Shown piece after piece: positions 35,258 through 44,452 of a DNA stretch of 58,791 nucleotides. The notes beneath the pieces are model-generated. The model was not told the DNA's origin. It did not search any database and saw nothing but the letters and a program-made list of their open reading frames with translations. Position 1 is the first letter of the stretch; each line of letters starts with the position of its first letter. Both the position numbers and the translations under genes were made by a program. The DNA comes from Alphaproteobacteria bacterium. GTDB taxonomy: Bacteria > Pseudomonadota > Alphaproteobacteria > JAPYRI01. The DNA lies in NCBI GenBank assembly GCA_029941135.1, contig JAPYRI010000007.1:1-58791 (forward strand), given 5' to 3'.

Positions 35258-36038
35258 AGGACAACTCGCGGGCCGCCCCGCATTGATAAGCGGGGCTGCG
35301 TCGGGTTTGGGTCGGGCCACCGCCGAGCGCTTTGCCCGCGAGGGCGCGCTGGTGATGGTCGCCGACATTGACGTTGAAGGCGGTGAGGCGGTGGTGGCCG
35401 GCATCAAGGAAGAGGGCGGTATCGCCGTGTTTCGCCGCACCGATGTGACCGACCGCGCCGACGTGCGCCAGATGGTCGCAGATGCGGCATCTGAGTTTGG
35501 CGGCCTGTCCGTGCTGGTCAACAATGCTATGTCCAACCCCAGTGACACTTACACGGAAGATGAGCGCTGGGACACCATGCTGGAAAGCGGTCTCGCGGCC
35601 TACTGGGCGGCGGGGGTCGCGGCAGCCCCCCATTTGGCCAAATCAGGCCACGGCGCCGTCGTCCAAATTGCATCCATTGCCGGTGCGCGCATGGGTATCT
35701 CGTTCGCGAGCGAAGCCTATAGTTCGGCGAAGGCCGGCACCGTTGGCTTGACCCGCAGTTTTTGCAAACGCTTCGGCCCCGAAGGCATTCGGGTCAATTG
35801 CATCGCCCCGGGGGTGATCGAAACTCCGCGCTGGCGGGCGCCCGGCTTGCCCGAACCCGACTTCGGCATTCGCTATCGTAAAATGACTCCGTTGGGCCGT
35901 TACGGCCTACCGTATGAAGTCGCAGCGCTCGCCCTATTTCTGAGTTCCGATGAAGGCAGTTATGTGAACGGTCAAGATATCGCCATCGACGGCGGTTTTA
36001 CCAACGCCGCCCTTTTTGAAACCGCGGATCTGTCTTAG
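35247..36038 (+). CDS. Short-chain dehydrogenase/reductase
   Basis: The 263-residue SDR has the cofactor motif ISGAASGLGRATAERF, NNAM in place of NNAG, and catalytic Ser and Tyr-x3-Lys in IASIAGARMGISFASEAYSSAKAG. Asp in VADIDVEGGE at the end of beta-2 suggests NAD rather than NADP. The C-terminus YVNGQDIAIDGGF is typical. It oxidises or reduces a hydroxyl/ketone on an unknown small substrate. It overlaps the GST gene by 11 bp and precedes a 2-hydroxyacyl-CoA lyase by 54 bp, so these three are one operon. Confidence 0.9.
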   Translation: MSSEGQLAGRPALISGAASGLGRATAERFAREGALVMVADIDVEGGEAVVAGIKEEGGIAVFRRTDVTDRADVRQMVADAASEFGGLSVLVNNAMSNPSDTYTEDERWDTMLESGLAAYWAAGVAAAPHLAKSGHGAVVQIASIAGARMGISFASEAYSSAKAGTVGLTRSFCKRFGPEGIRVNCIAPGVIETPRWRAPGLPEPDFGIRYRKMTPLGRYGLPYEVAALALFLSSDEGSYVNGQDIAIDGGFTNAALFETADLS

Positions 36039-36092
36039 GGGCAGGTTCCAGCATTTTTCTCATTTATTCAATCACACTCTAGGAGAACCTCA

Positions 36093-37760
36093 ATGGCGAA
36101 GATTTCCGGCGCGACCTTGATGGCGCGGGCGCTCAAACAACAAGGCGTCGACTATATGTTTGGTGTGGTTGGTTTTCCTGTGGTGCCGATCGCCTATGCA
36201 GCCGAGGCCGAGGGCATTACCTACGTCGGCATGCGGAACGAGCAATCCGCCAGTTATGCGGCGCAGGCCGCGGGGTATTTAACCGGCCGCCCGCAGGCGT
36301 GTTTGGTGGTGTCGGGCCCCGGGGTCGTCCACGGCCTGGCGGGTCTCGCCAACGCCCAGTCCAACTGCTGGCCGATGATTTTAATCGGCGGCGCGTCACC
36401 CACTGACAACAACGGCCGCGGCGCCTTTCAGGAAGAGCGCCAGGTGTTGTTGGCATCACCTTTGTGTAAGTACGCGCACGGCGTTGAACGCGTTGAACGC
36501 ATTCCGTTTTATGTGGAGCAGGCGGTGCGCAGGGCACTTTATGGCCGTCCTGGCGCCACTTATTTAGACATGCCCGACGAAGTAATCACCGGCGAAATAG
36601 AAGACGACGAGGTGGAGCCTGCGCCGACAGTGGCCGAACCGCCACGCGGCCTGGCCCAGCCGGACAGTATTGAGGCGGCCCTGGACGCGCTTGAATCCGC
36701 CGAGCGGCCGTTGGTCATCGTCGGTAAAGGCATGTCATGGTCGCGCGCCGAGGACGAGGTGCGCCAGTTTATCGAGCGCACGCAAGTACCGTTTTTGGCG
36801 ACCCCCATGGGCAAGGGCGTGGTTTCCGACGACCATCCCTTGTCGGTTGGCGCCGCTCGGTCGCTCGCGTTGGCCGAGGCTGACGTAATTTTCCTCATGG
36901 GCGCGCGCCTCAATTGGATTTTGCACTTTGGCTTGCCGCCGCGGTTTTCGAAAGACGTGCGCGTGATTCAACTCGACCTGAGCCCTGAGGAGATGAGCAA
37001 TAACGTGCAGACTGAAGTTGCACTGGTGGGGGATGGCAAAGCGGTAACCGGACAGCTCAATGACGCGCTGGAGAAACGCCAGTGGTTCTGCCCGTCGGAC
37101 ACCCCGTGGCGGGCGGCAATTGCCGAAAAGATCGAAGCAAATCTGGCCGCAGTGGCGCCGATGATCGCCGATAACAGCACGCCCATGAACTATTTCCGTG
37201 CCTACGACGACATCGTGCCGCGCTTGCCGAAGAACGCGATCATTATCGGTGAAGGCGCCAACACCATGGACATCGGACGCACGCAAATGCCTAATTTCGG
37301 CGCCCGCGAGCGCTTGGACTCGGGCTCCTACGGCACCATGGGGGTCGGATTGGGCTTTGCCATCGCGGCGGCCACGGTTCACCCGGACCGGCCGGTCGTT
37401 GTTGTTCAGGGCGATAGTGCGTTTGGTTTTTCCGGTATGGAGGTCGAGACCGCCGCCAGAAAGGGCATGCCCTTAAAAATTATTATCCTCAACAACGGTG
37501 GCATTGCAGGCGGCTATGAAGGCGACGGGGCGTTACCCCCGCATGCGCTCATGCACGGAGCGCGCTACGAAAAAATTGCTGAAGCTTTTGGCGGCACCGG
37601 CTTCTATGTGGAAGATCCGGCCGACCTGGGGCCAACCCTCGACAAAGCCATGGCGGCCGACGGATTGGTAATCGTCAATGTGAAAATCTCTGCTACCGCC
37701 GGTAAAAAGCCGCAGAAGTACACCTGGCTTGATTCCGGGCAATCGACATCTATGAATTAG
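36093..37760 (+). CDS. ThDP-dependent 2-hydroxyacyl-CoA lyase / oxalyl-CoA decarboxylase family enzyme
   Basis: The 555-residue ThDP enzyme has the catalytic Glu50 in VGMRNEQSASYAAQAAGYLTG and the ThDP/Mg motif GDSAFGFSGMEVETAARKGMPLKIIILNNGG near residue 445. Around GPGVVHGLAGLANAQSNCWPMILIGGAS and RALYGRPGATYLDMPDEV it resembles 2-hydroxyacyl-CoA lyase (HACL) more than acetolactate synthase. HACL splits 2-hydroxyacyl-CoA into an aldehyde and formyl-CoA. The aldehyde and the SDR/GST genes before it fit breakdown of a hydroxy acid, and a PhyH-family gene (4042) could supply one at a distance. Oxalyl-CoA decarboxylase is the main alternative; no formyl-CoA transferase is in the window. GGAGAACC precedes the ATG. 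Confidence 0.86.
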   Translation: MAKISGATLMARALKQQGVDYMFGVVGFPVVPIAYAAEAEGITYVGMRNEQSASYAAQAAGYLTGRPQACLVVSGPGVVHGLAGLANAQSNCWPMILIGGASPTDNNGRGAFQEERQVLLASPLCKYAHGVERVERIPFYVEQAVRRALYGRPGATYLDMPDEVITGEIEDDEVEPAPTVAEPPRGLAQPDSIEAALDALESAERPLVIVGKGMSWSRAEDEVRQFIERTQVPFLATPMGKGVVSDDHPLSVGAARSLALAEADVIFLMGARLNWILHFGLPPRFSKDVRVIQLDLSPEEMSNNVQTEVALVGDGKAVTGQLNDALEKRQWFCPSDTPWRAAIAEKIEANLAAVAPMIADNSTPMNYFRAYDDIVPRLPKNAIIIGEGANTMDIGRTQMPNFGARERLDSGSYGTMGVGLGFAIAAATVHPDRPVVVVQGDSAFGFSGMEVETAARKGMPLKIIILNNGGIAGGYEGDGALPPHALMHGARYEKIAEAFGGTGFYVEDPADLGPTLDKAMAADGLVIVNVKISATAGKKPQKYTWLDSGQSTSMN

Positions 37761-37804
37761 CCAAATGGTTCCCATAGGCTGGGGGATGCTCTACAACCGC
37801 GCGC

Positions 37805-38719
37805 ATGCCATCTTCCCAATCTGACCGCCAGCATAGTCTGCGCGGTATCCTCTTCATGTGCGCGGCAACGATCATCCTGTTCCCGCTGATGAATGCGGCG
37901 GTCAAATATCTGGGCGGCGAAGGCTATCCGATCGTGCAGATCGTGTTTTTCCGCTCGCTCATCCATTTTTTGTGGATGGTTGCCCTGTTTTTGCCGACGC
38001 AAGGCTGGCGCATCTTTGTGACCAACCGGCCTGCCCTCCAATTGGGACGCTCGGTACTGCAGCTGATCGCGCTGACCACATACGTCATCGGGGTCATGCA
38101 CATCCCACTTACCACGGCGGCGGGGGTTGGGTTTACCGCACCTTTATTGGTTGTCGTTTTGTCGGTTCCCCTGCTTGGAGAAAAGGTTGGTCCGCGCCGC
38201 TGGGCCGCAGTGTTCGTTGGTTTTATCGGCGCGCTGGTGATCATTCGGCCGGGCACTGAGGTATTTCAGCCAGCCAATTTCTTCATCCTGGCGGCGGCGT
38301 TTAGTTATGCCCTCTATCAGATTTTAACCCGCCGGGTGTCTGAGCATGACGACTACCGGGTGACCGGTGTCTACACCATTTTTGCGTCCCTCGCGATATC
38401 TACGATTTTGGTTGGCTTCGATTGGAAAACGCCCGACAGCGGTCTGGATTGGCTGATTTTACTGACCCTGGGCATCGTCGGCGGCGGCGGTCACTTTTTC
38501 ATGATCCGCGCCTATCAATACGGCGAGGCGTCGGTATTGGGGCCGCTCGACTACGGTCAATTGCTCGGCGCGACCCTACTTGGCTACTTAATTTTCGCCG
38601 AATTTCCCGACCTTTGGACTTGGGTAGGTGCCGGGATCATCATCGCGAGTGGCCTCTACATCGCCCGCCGCGAGTCCATCAAGCGGCACGAAGCAATCAA
38701 GTCACTGCCGGCTGAATAA
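37805..38719 (+). CDS. DMT superfamily (EamA) permease
   Basis: The 304-residue protein has ten helices in two EamA repeats; examples are GILFMCAATIILFPLMNAAVKYLGGEG, LTTAAGVGFTAPLLVVVLSVPLLGEKVGPRRWAAVFVGFIGALVIIRPG and EASVLGPLDYGQLLGATLLGYLIFAEFPDLWTWVGAGIIIASGLYI. It resembles RarD/SAM-type and drug/metabolite exporters. It follows the lyase by 44 bp and may export its product or import its substrate. Its 3' end overlaps the convergent luciferase-like gene by 23 bp. The substrate is unknown. Confidence 0.87.
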   Translation: MPSSQSDRQHSLRGILFMCAATIILFPLMNAAVKYLGGEGYPIVQIVFFRSLIHFLWMVALFLPTQGWRIFVTNRPALQLGRSVLQLIALTTYVIGVMHIPLTTAAGVGFTAPLLVVVLSVPLLGEKVGPRRWAAVFVGFIGALVIIRPGTEVFQPANFFILAAAFSYALYQILTRRVSEHDDYRVTGVYTIFASLAISTILVGFDWKTPDSGLDWLILLTLGIVGGGGHFFMIRAYQYGEASVLGPLDYGQLLGATLLGYLIFAEFPDLWTWVGAGIIIASGLYIARRESIKRHEAIKSLPAE

Positions 38720-39533
38720 CCCCGGTCATTTGATCGACGATCTTCTGGTAGTCGCTCGCATCCGAATAGTCTTGAGTGTGCACAAAATGGGTTGCGCCCG
38801 CGTCCCTATAGGCCGTGGCCATTTCTATCGCTTGGGCTGGGTTTTCCAAAGGTAGGGTTTTCATGACCACAGTTTCCAAAGGTGGCCGGCCCAAGTCTGT
38901 AGCTTGTTGAGTGCTGCTTTCTACCAACGGCTTCAGTTCTTCGGGCAATATTCCGACCGGAATCCAGCCATCTCCCACCCTCAATGCACGGGGGATCGCG
39001 ATGTGTGGCGCGCCGCCAATCAGAAACGGCGGGCGTTTCGGACGGGGTTTCAGGATTAGTTCCTGGCCGTTTTCGACCACGCTCTCGTTATCGAAAGCGC
39101 GGTGCAGAAATTCGAGAGTCTCGTCGGTGATTTTACCGCGCTTCGATCGATCGACGCCGAGCGCGGTAAACTCCTCGGCCATCCAGCCCGGCCCAATCCC
39201 CATCATCATGCGCTCGTTCGATAGCACTTGAATGGTGGCAAGCCATTTGGCAGTCAGCAGTTTAGGGCGATAGGGGATGATCAGCACTCCGGTGCCGAGG
39301 CTGATGCGCTGGGTCACGCCAGCCAGATACGTGAGCACACTTAGGGGATCGAGGATCGCGCCCATGTCGCCACTGAGCCCAAACTCGTTGTTCCAGCCCG
39401 GCGGCGGAAAGCCAATGTGATCGTTGAGCCAGATCGAGTTGAGGGTCGAGCGGTCGGCGATCTGCGCACACGCGGAAAGGTTTTCAGGCGTGGCGTGTGG
39501 TCCCCAATTGCGGATGTTGATGCCGAGTTTCAT
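38697..39533 (-). CDS. Luciferase-like (LLM class) flavin/F420-dependent oxidoreductase
   Basis: The 278-residue TIM-barrel protein is in the bacterial luciferase superfamily: MKLGINIRNWGPHATPENL, SIWLNDHIGFP, RISLGTGVLIIPYRPKLLTAKWLATIQVLSNERMMMGIGPGW and FLIGGAPHIAIPRALRVGDGWIP. The pattern GTGVLIIPYR and GIGPGW is typical of LLM proteins annotated TIGR03619. It uses FMNH2 or F420 to oxidise or reduce a small substrate. No flavin reductase is adjacent. It is convergent with the DMT gene and its start region faces the SDR at 39637. Confidence 0.85.
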   Translation of the reverse strand: MKLGINIRNWGPHATPENLSACAQIADRSTLNSIWLNDHIGFPPPGWNNEFGLSGDMGAILDPLSVLTYLAGVTQRISLGTGVLIIPYRPKLLTAKWLATIQVLSNERMMMGIGPGWMAEEFTALGVDRSKRGKITDETLEFLHRAFDNESVVENGQELILKPRPKRPPFLIGGAPHIAIPRALRVGDGWIPVGILPEELKPLVESSTQQATDLGRPPLETVVMKTLPLENPAQAIEMATAYRDAGATHFVHTQDYSDASDYQKIVDQMTGVIQPAVT

Positions 39534-39636
39534 GGTGGTGCTCCCGCCTCTCGTTTGTTCGACCCTGGTTTATTGTGGTCCACTGGAACCACAGGTACAT
39601 TCGCCATTAGTTTAACATATTTTGGGGAAGGAATTC

Positions 39637-40311
39637 ATGACCACAATCCTAGTGACCGGCGCGGACCGGGGCATTGGTGCGGCGCTCGTGCGTGGATATT
39701 CCGCCCGTGGCGATGCCGTCATTGCCGCCTGTTTGGGTGAGGGTGCCGATCTTAAAGCCGAAGACATTCATGTGGAAGCAGGCGTGGACGTCACCAACAT
39801 GGCATCGCTTGAGGGTTTGCGCGACCGACTGGGCGATACCCGGCTCGACATGGTGATCAATAATGCCGGCGCGTTTCATCCGGATAAGTGGCCTGATTTT
39901 GATACCGACGCCATGCTGCGGCTCTATGACATCAACGCGCTCGGCCCCATGCGCGTGGTATCGGCGCTCGAACCCTTAATGGGTGAAGGCGGCAAAATCG
40001 GCATCATCACCAGCCGGGTGGGGTCGCTTACCGACAACAGTTCGGGCGGCATGTACGGCTATCGGATGTCGAAAGCCGCCGGCAATGTGCTCGGTATCAA
40101 CCTCTATCACGAACTGCGCCCGCGGGGGATCGCCGTGATGCTATTGCATCCGGGACGGGTGGCGACCGAAATGACAGAGGACCTCGGGTCACTTGGCGAC
40201 TTCATTACACCCGAGCAAAGTGCGGCGGGGCTGATCGCGCGCATGGATAGCTTGGGACCTGATACGCCGCCCGAGTTCCGCCATATCAACGGCACACTGC
40301 TACCTTGGTAA
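39637..40311 (+). CDS. Short-chain dehydrogenase, short (C-factor-like) form
   Basis: Starting at 39637 (GGGGAAGG upstream) gives 224 residues, near the length of the CsgA/C-factor-like SDR subgroup. It has ILVTGADRGIGAALVRGY, MVINNAGAF and the Tyr-x3-Lys in MYGYRMSKAAGNVL, with Ser in GIITSRVG. Cofactor choice is not clear. It precedes a GST by 25 bp and is probably co-transcribed with it, as in the GST-SDR pair at 34514-36038. The substrate is unknown. Confidence 0.88.
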   Translation: MTTILVTGADRGIGAALVRGYSARGDAVIAACLGEGADLKAEDIHVEAGVDVTNMASLEGLRDRLGDTRLDMVINNAGAFHPDKWPDFDTDAMLRLYDINALGPMRVVSALEPLMGEGGKIGIITSRVGSLTDNSSGGMYGYRMSKAAGNVLGINLYHELRPRGIAVMLLHPGRVATEMTEDLGSLGDFITPEQSAAGLIARMDSLGPDTPPEFRHINGTLLPW

Positions 40312-40336
40312 TCAGATTTAAATGGGGAGACAATCA

Positions 40337-41056
40337 ATGATGACGGTGTTTGGTCTGGCCAAGACCTGGGATTTCCCCGACGCAAGCCCTTATGTGTGCA
40401 AGCTTGTCATGTGGTTGCGGCTGGCGGGTATCGACTATGACCTTCAATATGTGCCGTGGCCCGACATGATTGAGAAAGCGCCGCGCAAAAGTGTCCCGTG
40501 GATCGAAGACACCGACGGTGAAGTTATTCACGATACCACCCGCATCATTGACCGCTTGACCGAAAAGTATGCGGTGCAAATAGACGCGCATTTGTCGGAT
40601 CAGGGACGCGCTCAAATGCGCGCCTGGCAGCGGTTGTTGGAAGATCATTATTACTGGGCGTCGCTCGTGCACATGCGCTGGATCGATGACAACAATTGGC
40701 CGGCCTACAAAGAAGAGCTGGCAGCGGACTTGGAGCCCTCACCCGAAGTAGACGCTTTCTTTCAGGAAATTCGCGACTATCTGATGGGCGAGTTCAACGG
40801 TCACGCGGTCGGCAAAATGAGCACCGATGAAGTGCTCAAAGTCGCTGCTGAGGACTTGGACGCATTGTCGGACGGCCTTGGGGGTCAGCCCTATTTGATG
40901 GGCGACCGGCCAACTTCGGTGGATGCCATGCTGTACGCGTGTTTGCTCCAGACCTACGTCACCCGGTGCACGTCACCGACAGTGGACCACGCACGCACAA
41001 AAACCAATTTGGAAGCTTATTTCAACCGCCTCCACGCCGAATTCTGGACCGGGTAA
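40337..41056 (+). CDS. GST family protein, metaxin/Tom37-like paralogue
   Basis: Reading from the ATG after GGGGAGAC gives 239 residues. The N-domain has LAKTWDFPDASPYVCKLVMWLRLAGIDYDLQYV, with the same F/LPDxSPYV motif as the 34514 protein, then RKSVPWIEDTDGEVIHDTTRIIDRL. The C-domain has GDRPTSVDAMLYACLL. It is a clear paralogue of 34514 and probably uses the same chemistry. Cys in SPYVCK is near the glutathione site. It converges on the MAPEG gene with a 9-bp gap. Confidence 0.88.
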   Translation: MMTVFGLAKTWDFPDASPYVCKLVMWLRLAGIDYDLQYVPWPDMIEKAPRKSVPWIEDTDGEVIHDTTRIIDRLTEKYAVQIDAHLSDQGRAQMRAWQRLLEDHYYWASLVHMRWIDDNNWPAYKEELAADLEPSPEVDAFFQEIRDYLMGEFNGHAVGKMSTDEVLKVAAEDLDALSDGLGGQPYLMGDRPTSVDAMLYACLLQTYVTRCTSPTVDHARTKTNLEAYFNRLHAEFWTG

Positions 41057-41065
41057 AGCCGGCGG

Positions 41066-41476
41066 TTAACCCACGACCACTCCCGAAACGACTTGCCACA
41101 CCAGCAGACAGCCGGTCAATATGCTGGTGGCTGCCGTGGTGATGGTTCCCAAAACGCGCGGATTGTTGGTGCTAGGTTCAATGAAGCCCATGCCGAAAAT
41201 GTGGGCTACACGCGCGGCAATAAACACAGCCGCCAAACCCAGGAGCACCAACGGGTTCATGGCACTCAATTCGAGCAGGGCGAGAGAGACAATGAAGATC
41301 GCCGCATTTTCGGCCAAGTTGCCGTGGGTGCGCACCCGCATCTCAACTTCAAGCACATCGCCGGTGCCAATGGCCACTTGATGTTTGCCCCGTCCGAGGC
41401 CGGTCCAAACCATCAGGGCGCTTTGCATAATGATAAGAATGCCGCCGGTAAAACCGGCGATAACCGGAAAGATCAT
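41066..41476 (-). CDS. MAPEG family membrane protein
   Basis: The 136-residue protein has four membrane helices and the MAPEG signature RTHGNLAENAAIFIVSLALLE, with Arg, Asn and Glu in the positions used to bind glutathione. Members include microsomal GST-like and leukotriene C4 synthase-like proteins; bacterial ones are often of unproven activity. It lies among two soluble GSTs and adds to the glutathione theme. The C-terminus is LLVWQVVSGVVVG. It converges on the GST and follows the hydrolase relic by 35 bp. Confidence 0.87.
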   Translation of the reverse strand: MIFPVIAGFTGGILIIMQSALMVWTGLGRGKHQVAIGTGDVLEVEMRVRTHGNLAENAAIFIVSLALLELSAMNPLVLLGLAAVFIAARVAHIFGMGFIEPSTNNPRVLGTITTAATSILTGCLLVWQVVSGVVVG

Positions 41477-41511
41477 ATTTTGTCTCCTACAATGACAAGC
41501 TTGTCCTTCGT

Positions 41512-42330
41512 TCAGTTTGCCTCGATTGGATAGCGCCGTTCAAGAATGGCCTGAACAGCCCGCACCAACTGTATCTTACCGACCGCGCCGACAATACTCG
41601 GATCAATGTGGGAGAAGCCGTCGATTAGGAATAGCTCGGTTTTCGGCACTGCATCCGCCAAATCCATGCTTTCTGTATACGGAATCATGGTGTCTTCGCG
41701 GCCATGGATGAGAACAAGCCGTCCTGTCAATCTGTCGAGTTCACGATTTTTGAGTGACAGCTCGTTCATGCGATTTTTGACAGATCCCGGCAGCGCGCAG
41801 ATCAACTGTTCCAAGCGGTTCGCCTCGGTGTTTACGAACAGATCATAGGGGGGTGCCGCCTTTGGGCTCATACGGGCTCTCAAGTCTTCCGTCGGCGCTG
41901 AGGGCTGGTCCAGTTTTCGCTCGGCCAATTTTGTCAGGGCCCCTCGATCACTCGGAACAGTAAGCCGGTCAATATTGCTTTTGAGAAATAGCCATTTGGC
42001 GGCGGGGTGTGGGTGCGCGATTTGCCACGTCTGTTCACAGTGTGCCCGAAAGTGTCCGGTGTTGATAAAGGTGACCACCGCCTTGGTGTCGTAATAGCCG
42101 CCGATCCCAATGACGCAATCGATCCGGCCTTCTAGGCGCGGGGGTCGAGGGTCGCAAGCACTGTCGGGCCCACAGCGTACGATATGGCCAGCAGCGCGGT
42201 TCGGGTTTGCCCACTGGCGGGATACTGGGTGGATAGGTAAGAGGCAGAACTTGCGATTATTTGCGCTTCTTCCGGCCCGACCTGCATGAGCCTTGAGCCT
42301 GGCATATCTGGGACCAGCACGCGAAAGCGC
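41512..42330 (-). pseudogene. Alpha/beta-hydrolase gene, N-terminally truncated and frameshifted
   Basis: A minus-strand hydrolase is recognisable in two frames. The first reads RFRVLVPDMPGSRLMQVGPEEAQIIASSASYLSTQ and AISYAVGPTVLATLDPR, and the second, from about 42145 on, reads LEGRIDCVIGIGGYYDTKAVVTFINTGHF and ends VLIHGREDTMIPYTESMDLADAVPKTELFLIDGFSHIDPSIVG. They join at a CCCCC run near 42140-42147. The N-terminal strand with the oxyanion hole is missing because the MFS gene now ends at 42366. The long 285-residue ORF in the track starts in the wrong frame and is not a single protein. The end around the catalytic His (GFSHIDP) is intact. Confidence 0.7.
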
Positions 42331-42365
42331 GCGCGTGCGTTCGCTTGGCGCTTCGGAAGATTTGA

Positions 42366-43550
42366 TCATGAAGGTGTCTCGGTCACTGGTGCCATTCCGT
42401 CCGTCACACCCGTTTTGGGCAGCATGCGAACCGCCAACGCGGACGCGACTGCGGTGCCGGCTGCGACCGTAAGCGCAGTGTTATATCCACCGCTTTGATC
42501 AAACAGGTAGCCCGCGAACCAGGGCGCCAAAAACCCGGCAAAGCCCCACGAAATGCACACGCGCCCATAGATGCGTCCGGCTGACAGAATGCCAAAGTAA
42601 TGGACGACGGCGGTAGGGTAGGCGACCACCAGCGCGCCGTAACTGAAACCGATCATGGCCAGGCACCCGAGTACGTAATTGACCGACCCTCCTTGGGCGA
42701 GCAGGAGTAGCACCACGGCCGTCAACAGGGGAAGGGCGGACAAAAGTGTGCGCACCGAGAACCGATCCGCAAGCCAGCCCGCCAACAATCCGCCGAGCAT
42801 GTATCCGCTTGCGTTTACGGCGGGTCCGGCAAACGCCGCGTCACCTCCGGCGGCCGCGACAATGCCGGCGCTATGGCCGATGGCCATGACCCCGGCAGCC
42901 GCGCCTGCACCGTACCCCAGCCACAAAACGGCTTCGGTGCCGTTGGCGCCTTTAACGGGTTTCATTTCTTCTGATCGCGGTTCCGGGGTGAAAGTCGCGC
43001 CCGAATATCGCAGCAACGTGGCGACCAAAATCCCGGTGGCGATAAATGTAACCGCCAGCCAATTCATGGCGGCGCTAATGCCACCCACATCGAGGGCGGC
43101 ACTCATCAAAGGCGGGGACAAACCCATACCGGCCGCGTACGAAGCGGCGGTGATGCCGATGGCAAATCCTTTACGGCCGGGCAACGCTTGGGCCGCCACT
43201 TGGATGGTAAAGCCATACCCGATGCCGTTTGCACCGCCAAACAGCAACCCGTAACCGATCCACAGCGGCAGTACTGACGTTCCCCAACCGCTGAGCACGA
43301 TGCCGACCGCCGACACCAGACAAACAGTGGCGGTAAAGATCGGCGGGGACACCCTTTGGTACACCCGGTGACCAATGAATAGGCCCACTGTTGCCGCAAT
43401 CATCGACACCGACAAAATTGAACTCACCTCAGCGCGAAACGCGCCTAACATTTCTTCCCAGGGTGCGAGAAAAATGGGAAAGACGAATACCGACCCGAGC
43501 ATGGCCATGAGGATCATGCAAGCGATCAAAGTTATGGTGCTGCGGTTCAT
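42366..43550 (-). CDS. Major facilitator superfamily permease
   Basis: The 394-residue protein has twelve predicted membrane helices and MFS loop features (FIGHRVYQRVSPPI, GYGLLFGGANGIGYGFTIQVAAQALPGRKGFAIGITAASYAAGMG, GFSYGALVVAYPTAVVHYFG). The glycine-rich helix resembles oxalate/formate-type antiporters (OFA-like), which would suit the oxalyl- or formyl-CoA chemistry nearby, but this is loose. It is the last complete gene before a truncated hydrolase, and its stop replaces that gene's beginning. Substrate unknown. Confidence 0.87.
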   Translation of the reverse strand: MNRSTITLIACMILMAMLGSVFVFPIFLAPWEEMLGAFRAEVSSILSVSMIAATVGLFIGHRVYQRVSPPIFTATVCLVSAVGIVLSGWGTSVLPLWIGYGLLFGGANGIGYGFTIQVAAQALPGRKGFAIGITAASYAAGMGLSPPLMSAALDVGGISAAMNWLAVTFIATGILVATLLRYSGATFTPEPRSEEMKPVKGANGTEAVLWLGYGAGAAAGVMAIGHSAGIVAAAGGDAAFAGPAVNASGYMLGGLLAGWLADRFSVRTLLSALPLLTAVVLLLLAQGGSVNYVLGCLAMIGFSYGALVVAYPTAVVHYFGILSAGRIYGRVCISWGFAGFLAPWFAGYLFDQSGGYNTALTVAAGTAVASALAVRMLPKTGVTDGMAPVTETPS

Positions 43551-43783
43551 GAATTTAAGTGCTTCGTTTCAAATGCTGATACGGGGTGGGTGCCGACGAA
43601 ACCCGTCAGCAGAAAAGCGCCGCTCGCGTTGATCGCGACTAAATACACCGTTGTCATTGTGGTAATCACGCTGTGTCCCTAAAATTTTCCTCACCCTGAC
43701 CGGGAGACTACGGGAAAACCGGTCGCGCGTTAAGCGCCGGTCGGATAAGTTGCGGAATAGCATTTAGCCGTGGAGGAAATCTC

Positions 43784-44413
43784 GTGACCGACGCAAACAT
43801 CCCAAATTGGCGCCTGCAGGGCGAAATCGCGCTCAACTGTAATTGCAAAGTGTTCTGCCCGTGCGTTGTGTCATTGGGCGAGCATCCGCCCACGGAGGGA
43901 CGTTGCTTTGCTTGGGCCGGTATTCATCTGGACAAGGGCAACTGGGGCGATCTTGCGCTTGACGGTCTGAATGTGGCCCTGTTGCTCGACATTCCGGGCC
44001 GTATGGCCGATGGCGGTTGGAGCGCGGCCGCATACATCGACGATCGGGCCTCGCCCAAGCAAGCCGAGGGATTGGAGAAGATATTGTCGGGTGCCGCGGG
44101 GGGACATACCGGTCTCTTTAGCCTGCTGGTGTCTGATTTTCTCGGCGTAAAGCGAGTGCCGATCACCTACGAGGTTGATGGTAAGGTGAGGCGGATTCAA
44201 ATCCCCAAAATTCTCGATGGCACCATCGAGCCGATAAAGGGCGTGAACAGCGATGAAGACGTGGTGATCAGGAACACACGGTATTGGATGTCGCCTGACG
44301 TCACTGTTGCCCAAGCGGGTAAATCGAAGTTCAAAGATTTCGGCCGGGTGTGGAACTTAACCGGGCGCTCAGCCGAATTGGCCGCCATCGACTGGAGCGG
44401 CCCCGGGCGCTAA
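43784..44413 (+). CDS. DUF1326 domain protein
   Basis: The 209-residue protein starts at a GTG after GTGGAGGAAA. It has the DUF1326 pattern: a Cys cluster near the start (ALNCNCKVFCPCVVSLG) and the beta-rich core GRCFAWAGIHLDKGNWGDLALDGLNVALLLDIPG, then DFLGVKRVPITYEVDGKVRRI. The Cys cluster suggests metal or redox binding. The family has no known function. It precedes an alpha/beta hydrolase by 39 bp and starts a plus-strand run of six genes to 47498. Confidence 0.85.
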   Translation: MTDANIPNWRLQGEIALNCNCKVFCPCVVSLGEHPPTEGRCFAWAGIHLDKGNWGDLALDGLNVALLLDIPGRMADGGWSAAAYIDDRASPKQAEGLEKILSGAAGGHTGLFSLLVSDFLGVKRVPITYEVDGKVRRIQIPKILDGTIEPIKGVNSDEDVVIRNTRYWMSPDVTVAQAGKSKFKDFGRVWNLTGRSAELAAIDWSGPGR

Positions 44414-44452
44414 TATCGCATCTTCGGCATCCAATGAGTTGAGGGAACGAGA

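Noticed and set aside
41512-42369. 285-residue ORF as an intact gene
   Set aside because: Its first 75 residues have no hydrolase features while another frame of the same DNA does; it is a frameshifted remnant.
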